In this document: positions 60,515 through 64,000 of the stretch, in pieces
Position numbering within the stretch: the stretch's first letter is position 1
Layout of the letters: each line of letters starts with the position of its first letter
From: Streptomyces canus
GTDB taxonomy: Bacteria; Actinomycetota; Actinomycetes; Streptomycetales; Streptomycetaceae
Direction of reading: 5' to 3'
NCBI RefSeq assembly: GCF_041435015.1
Contig: NZ_CP107989.1
Coordinates: forward strand, 6,386,001-6,450,000
DNA length: 64,000 nucleotides
Translations under genes and position numbers: made by a program
Notes under the pieces: model-generated
Database searches by the model: none
What the model saw: the letters and a program-made list of their open reading frames with translations, nothing else
What the model was told of the DNA's origin: nothing

Positions 60515-60754
60515 TCAGGCCCGTCCGACCAGCTCGAACCCGGCCTCGTCCACAGCGGCGCGTACCGCCTCCTCGTCCAGCGGCGCGGAGGAGACGACCG
60601 TCACCTCCCCGCTGGAGGCGACCGCCTTCACCGAGCTGACCCCGTCGATCTCGGAGACCTCCCCGGAGACGGCGCCCTCGCAGTGCCCGCAGCTCATCCC
60701 GCTCACCTTGTAGACGGCGGTGACGGAGCCGGCGGTGTCGGTCTGAGTGGTCAT
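60515..60754 (-). CDS. copZ: Copper chaperone CopZ
   Basis: Heavy-metal-associated domain protein of 79 aa with the Cu(I) site MSCGHC (C22/C25). It carries copper in the cytosol to CopA. The start at 60754 follows AGGAG; an ATG seven codons upstream lies before that site. First gene of the copZ-copA transcript, with a CsoR-like palindrome upstream. Confidence 0.92.
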   Translation of the reverse strand: MTTQTDTAGSVTAVYKVSGMSCGHCEGAVSGEVSEIDGVSSVKAVASSGEVTVVSSAPLDEEAVRAAVDEAGFELVGRA

Positions 60755-60806
60755 GTCGTTCTCCTGATGGCTCATGAGAGGTGTGCACGGTCTATGATGC
60801 CCACCC

Positions 60807-60825
60807 TATACCCCTAGGGGGTATT
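60807..60825. promoter_or_regulatory. CsoR-type copper operator
   Basis: ATACCCCTAGGGGGTAT (60808-60824) is the C-run/G-run palindrome with TA flanks bound by CsoR, which leaves the DNA when it binds Cu(I). It lies about 55 bp before the copZ start. No csoR gene is in the window. Confidence 0.85.
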
Positions 60826-60892
60826 TCTCCAAGAGAGGTCTCGAAGGGAGCGAGTACCCCGCGCGGGCGTGCTGGTGCCGGTGCCGGGCCTG

Positions 60893-61549
60893 CTACGGCG
60901 TCGTCGCGGGACCGGGTCTGCCGAGCCGGTCGCCGACCAGCGGGTCGAGATAGCGGGTCAGCGCGGCCTTCACTTCCCGGATGTACGCATCGCGCTCGGC
61001 GCCCTCGTGGGCGAGGACCAGTTCCAGGCCCGCCATGTAGATGCCCAGCACCATCTGCGCGGTGCGCTTGATGTCGGCGACGGGCGCTTCGGGGATGATC
61101 GCCGAGAGCAGCCCTTCGACCCGGCCCACGAGGGCCACGTGCAGCGCGTCGTGCTCCTCGGTGAGCCGGCCGGGGATGTCGGGCCCGTGCATCAGCGCGA
61201 AGAACACCGGGTGCCGACAGTTGAAGGCGATGAACCGGTCCACGGCGGCGCCGACCGCCTCCTCCAGCGGGGTCGCCGGGTCGACCGGGGCGAGCGCCTC
61301 GCCGTACGCCGTCTGCATCTCGTGCACGAGCCGACCGCCCAGCTCGATCGCGATCGCTTCCTTGTTCGGGAAGAACTGGTAGAGCGTGCCGGGCGAGACG
61401 CCGGCCTCGCGGGCGATGGCGTTGGTGCTGGCCGCGGTGTAGCCCGTGGTCGTGAAGACGGTGGCCGCCGCATCCAGGAGCTGGGCGATCCGGCGTTCGC
61501 CGCGCGCCTGACGGCGGCGCGGCTGTTCCTTCTCCTCGTTGTCGGGCAC
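60893..61549 (-). CDS. TetR-family regulator of the MMPL exporter
   Basis: TetR protein of 218 aa. The helix-turn-helix is NAIAREAGVSPGTLYQFFPN (residues 43-62), followed by a helical ligand domain. It is divergent from the MMPL transporter gene with 122 bp between starts and nested palindromes in that gap, so it very likely represses itself and the transporter. GTG start follows GGGGAT. Ligand unknown. Confidence 0.87.
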   Translation of the reverse strand: MPDNEEKEQPRRRQARGERRIAQLLDAAATVFTTTGYTAASTNAIAREAGVSPGTLYQFFPNKEAIAIELGGRLVHEMQTAYGEALAPVDPATPLEEAVGAAVDRFIAFNCRHPVFFALMHGPDIPGRLTEEHDALHVALVGRVEGLLSAIIPEAPVADIKRTAQMVLGIYMAGLELVLAHEGAERDAYIREVKAALTRYLDPLVGDRLGRPGPATTP

Positions 61550-61576
61550 GCGCTATCCCCAGTTCTCCGTACATGG

Positions 61577-61632
61577 TTGACAAACACGAGCGGGCGCTCG
61601 CATTCTGGAAATGCGAGCGATCTCTCGTGTTT
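61577..61632. promoter_or_regulatory. Nested palindromes and -35 element between tetR and MMPL genes
   Basis: TTGACA at 61577-61582 is a consensus -35. Inner arms CGCTCGCATT (61595-61604) and AATGCGAGCG (61610-61619) are perfect, 5 bp apart. Outer arms AAACACGAG (61582-61590) and CTCGTGTTT (61624-61632) are also perfect and share the same centre region. This is a strong candidate for TetR binding over the MMPL promoter. Confidence 0.75.
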
Positions 61633-61671
61633 TGCATTCTACGGTTTCCACGGTGAAGGGGACACCGCACC

Positions 61672-63975
61672 ATGACCGAAGTCAACAGCCCACCTCGTGT
61701 CGGCCGATGGACCCGCCTCGTCACCGCCCGTCCCAGGTTGTCCCTGCTCGCGGCCCTGGTGCTCACGCTCCTCGCCGTACTGGCCGGCAGTGGTGTCGCC
61801 GACCGTCTGGGCGCGGGCGGCTGGGAGGACCCGGACGCGGAATCGACGTACGCCACCAAGGCGTTGGAGCGACAGTTCCCGGACTCCCAGCCCAACCTCC
61901 TGCTGCTCGTCGACGCGGGCGACGCCTCGGTGGACGACCCGGCGGTGGCCGCCGAGGCCAAGCGCCTCACCGCCCGCCTGGCCGCCGAGAAGGACATCAC
62001 CGGGGTCGGTTCCTACTGGGCCGCCGCCTCACCGGCCCTGCGCGCCGAGGACGGCCATGAGGCGCTGATCGCCGCCCGCATCACCGGCGACGAGAAACAG
62101 ATGGGGGAGACGCTCGACCGTGTCGCCCCTTCCCTCCGGGGGACGCACGGCCCGGTGAAGGTCGAGATCGGCGGCATCGTCGCGGTGCGACACGAGATGC
62201 AGACGATCATCCAGGAGGACCTCACCCGGGCCGAGATGATCGCCCTGCCGATCACGCTCCTGCTGCTGGTGATGGTCTTCGGCAGCGCGATCGCGGCCCT
62301 GCTCCCGCTCGGCATCGGCATCGTCGCGATCCTCGGGACGAACGCCGTGCTGCGCGGCCTGACCGAGTTCACCGACGTCTCCGTCTTCGCGATGAACCTC
62401 ACCACAGCCCTCGGACTGGGCCTGGCCGTCGACTACGCGCTGTTCATCGTCCGCCGCTTCCGCGAGGAACTGGCCACCGGTGTCGACCCGTCGACGGCCA
62501 TCGGGACCACCCTGCGCACGGCGGGCCGCACCGTCCTCTTCTCCGCCCTCACGGTCGCGGTGTCCCTGGCGGCGATGCTGCTCTTCCCGCAGTACTTCCT
62601 ACGGTCCTTCGCCTATGCCGGGATGGCCGTCGTCCTGCTGGCCGCGGCAGCCGCCCTGATCCTCCTCCCGGCCGCCCTGATCCTGCTGGGCCACCGGGTC
62701 AACTCGCTGGACCTGCGGCGGCTGTTCGGGCGCGGAGCACCGAAGAGGACCGATGCGCAGGACGGCGGCACCGCCTGGGCGCGCGGGGCGGCCCTCGTCA
62801 TGCGCCGCGCCCCCTTCTTCGCCCTGGGCACGACCGCCGTCCTGGTCCTGCTCGGACTGCCCTTCCTGGGGGTGAAGTTCGGCACCGCGGACGACCGCCA
62901 ACTGCCCGCGTCCGCAGAGTCCCATGTGGTGCAGCAGCACCTCAGGGACGGCTTCCCCGGCAGCCCCGGCGGCGGCCTGGAAGTCCTGGCCGAGGGCAGG
63001 GCGACCCCGGCGCAGTACGCCTCCTACAAGGAGCGGATCGCGGCTCTCCCCGAGGTCCTGCGGGTCGACGGCCCGTTGGTGAAGGGAGACTCGGCGTACT
63101 TCACGGTCCAGCCCAGGGGCGAGGCCGTGGACGCCGGGGCACAGCGCCTGGTCGGCGAACTGCGCTCCACGAAGGCACCCTTCGACACCAAGGTCACCGG
63201 CACGGCCGCCGTCCTGGTCGACTCCAAGCACGCGATCGGTGACCGCCTGCCATGGGCGGCGGTCTTCATCACGATCGTCACCCTGCTGCTGGTGTTCCTG
63301 CTGACGGGCAGCGTCCTGATCCCGATCCAGGCGGTCCTCCTCAACGCCCTCAGCCTGACGGCGATGTTCGGCGCGGTGGTCTGGGTCTTCCAGGACGGAC
63401 ACCTCTCCGGCCTCCTCGGCTTCACCAGTCCGGGCTCCATAGAGACGACGCTCCCGGTCCTGATGTTCTGCGTCGCCTTCGGCCTCTCCATGGACTACGG
63501 CGTCTTCCTCCTTTCCCGCATCAAGGAGGAGTACGACAGGACGGGCGACCACGAGGAGGCGGTCCGCCACGGCCTGCAACGCACGGGAGGCCTGATCACA
63601 GCGGCCGCGGTCATCCTCGCCGTGGTGATGGTGGCGATAGGCACGTCGAGGGTGACCAACACGAAGATGCTGGGCCTGGGCATCGCGCTGGCGGTGCTGA
63701 TGGACGCGATGATCGTCCGCAGTCTGCTGGTCCCGGCGGTGATGAGGCTGACGGGCCGCGCGACCTGGTGGGCACCGGCTCCTCTGAGGCGCTTCCACGA
63801 ACGGTTCGGACTGAGCGAAGGGGAATCCGGACGCCCCGGGGGCGCGGGGCTGGATCGCCATGCGGCCCCGCGGGGTGCGACCAGCGACGATGTACCGACA
63901 GAGGAAAGCGGCGAGGGGATGACAGATGCGAGCGGTGATCTTCGAACGATACGGCGAACGCCTGGAGGTACGTGA
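61672..63975 (+). CDS. MMPL-family RND transporter
   Basis: RND transporter of 767 aa with two repeats, each of six transmembrane helices and a large outer loop. Proton-relay-type motifs sit in GLGLAVDYALFIVRRFREEL (repeat 1) and FGLSMDYGVFLLSRIKEEYD (repeat 2). Relatives export lipids, siderophores or drugs; substrate unknown. The last 50 or so residues are hydrophilic and low in family similarity, and the final 17 codons overlap the next gene. Controlled probably by the divergent TetR. Confidence 0.88.
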   Translation: MTEVNSPPRVGRWTRLVTARPRLSLLAALVLTLLAVLAGSGVADRLGAGGWEDPDAESTYATKALERQFPDSQPNLLLLVDAGDASVDDPAVAAEAKRLTARLAAEKDITGVGSYWAAASPALRAEDGHEALIAARITGDEKQMGETLDRVAPSLRGTHGPVKVEIGGIVAVRHEMQTIIQEDLTRAEMIALPITLLLLVMVFGSAIAALLPLGIGIVAILGTNAVLRGLTEFTDVSVFAMNLTTALGLGLAVDYALFIVRRFREELATGVDPSTAIGTTLRTAGRTVLFSALTVAVSLAAMLLFPQYFLRSFAYAGMAVVLLAAAAALILLPAALILLGHRVNSLDLRRLFGRGAPKRTDAQDGGTAWARGAALVMRRAPFFALGTTAVLVLLGLPFLGVKFGTADDRQLPASAESHVVQQHLRDGFPGSPGGGLEVLAEGRATPAQYASYKERIAALPEVLRVDGPLVKGDSAYFTVQPRGEAVDAGAQRLVGELRSTKAPFDTKVTGTAAVLVDSKHAIGDRLPWAAVFITIVTLLLVFLLTGSVLIPIQAVLLNALSLTAMFGAVVWVFQDGHLSGLLGFTSPGSIETTLPVLMFCVAFGLSMDYGVFLLSRIKEEYDRTGDHEEAVRHGLQRTGGLITAAAVILAVVMVAIGTSRVTNTKMLGLGIALAVLMDAMIVRSLLVPAVMRLTGRATWWAPAPLRRFHERFGLSEGESGRPGGAGLDRHAAPRGATSDDVPTEESGEGMTDASGDLRTIRRTPGGT

Positions 63976-64000
63976 CGTCCCCGACCCCCGCCCGTCGGAC
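63926..64000 (+). CDS. Zinc-type alcohol dehydrogenase/quinone reductase-like gene, 5' end only
   Basis: The first 25 codons are visible (MRAVIFERYG then VRDVPDPRPSD), the typical opening of medium-chain dehydrogenase/reductase proteins. The ATG at 63926 lies 9 bp after GAGGGG and overlaps the MMPL 3' end by 50 bp in another frame. The rest lies beyond the window, so the subtype cannot be told. Confidence 0.7.
   Translation, partial: MRAVIFERYGERLEVRDVPDPRPSD

Overview
The window is GC-rich chromosomal DNA with codons ending mostly in G or C, GTG/TTG starts, many 4-bp ATGA/GTGA gene overlaps and typical actinomycete gene families. Everything points to a Streptomyces core chromosome. From memory, the gene order follows the S. 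coelicolor interval from about SCO2730 (copZ) to SCO2785 (desD). No search was run. I see no transposase, phage gene, CRISPR array, tRNA or rRNA.

Layout. (1) 1-6849: desferrioxamine locus on the minus strand, desE-desF then desA-desB-desC-desD, with an iron box before desE and another before desA; desD runs off the left edge. (2) 6910-14485: leucine/isovalerate catabolism. Acyl-CoA dehydrogenase, HMG-CoA lyase and both methylcrotonyl-CoA carboxylase subunits read leftward. A TetR gene and a second acyl-CoA dehydrogenase read rightward, with matching palindromes between the two groups. A TesB thioesterase and a small phosphatase-like gene follow. (3) 16279-20498: a PucR regulator divergent from a ureohydrolase (agmatinase family) coupled to a ThDP enzyme. 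(4) 20507-34207: mostly exported functions: nuclease, membrane glycosyltransferase, serine hydrolase, phytase-like protein, a fused ABC exporter, an S37 peptidase, a lipoprotein and a GH3 enzyme. (5) 34585-42558: mixed accessory genes, including an atypical EPSP synthase, three acetyltransferase domains, an MFS exporter, a sugar isomerase-like gene and gene relics.

(6) 42624-47071: a LacI-type regulator divergent from a three-gene sugar operon (Gfo/Idh/MocA dehydrogenase, DUF993 aldolase-like protein, TIM-barrel isomerase) that ends in a 16-bp-stem terminator. A degraded stretch with two frameshifted relics follows. (7) 47777-53628: ribose operon rbsR-rbsA-rbsCB-rbsK-rbsD on the minus strand, with permease and binding protein fused in one chain and twin LacI-type operators upstream. 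(8) 53834-57610: RecD2-like helicase and citrate synthase, then a 0.6-kb structured intergenic region. (9) 58223-60825: copper export copZ-copA with a CsoR-like site. (10) 60893-64000: TetR regulator divergent from an MMPL transporter, then the start of an alcohol dehydrogenase-like gene.

Most of the window is ordinary primary metabolism. The best second-look items are the DUF993 sugar operon, the ureohydrolase/ThDP pair, the fused ABC exporter whose two non-consensus residues fall in one ATP site, the EPSP synthase with alanine at the glyphosate-sensitivity position, the probable TetR regulon sites of the leucine genes, and the structured RNA-like region after citrate synthase.
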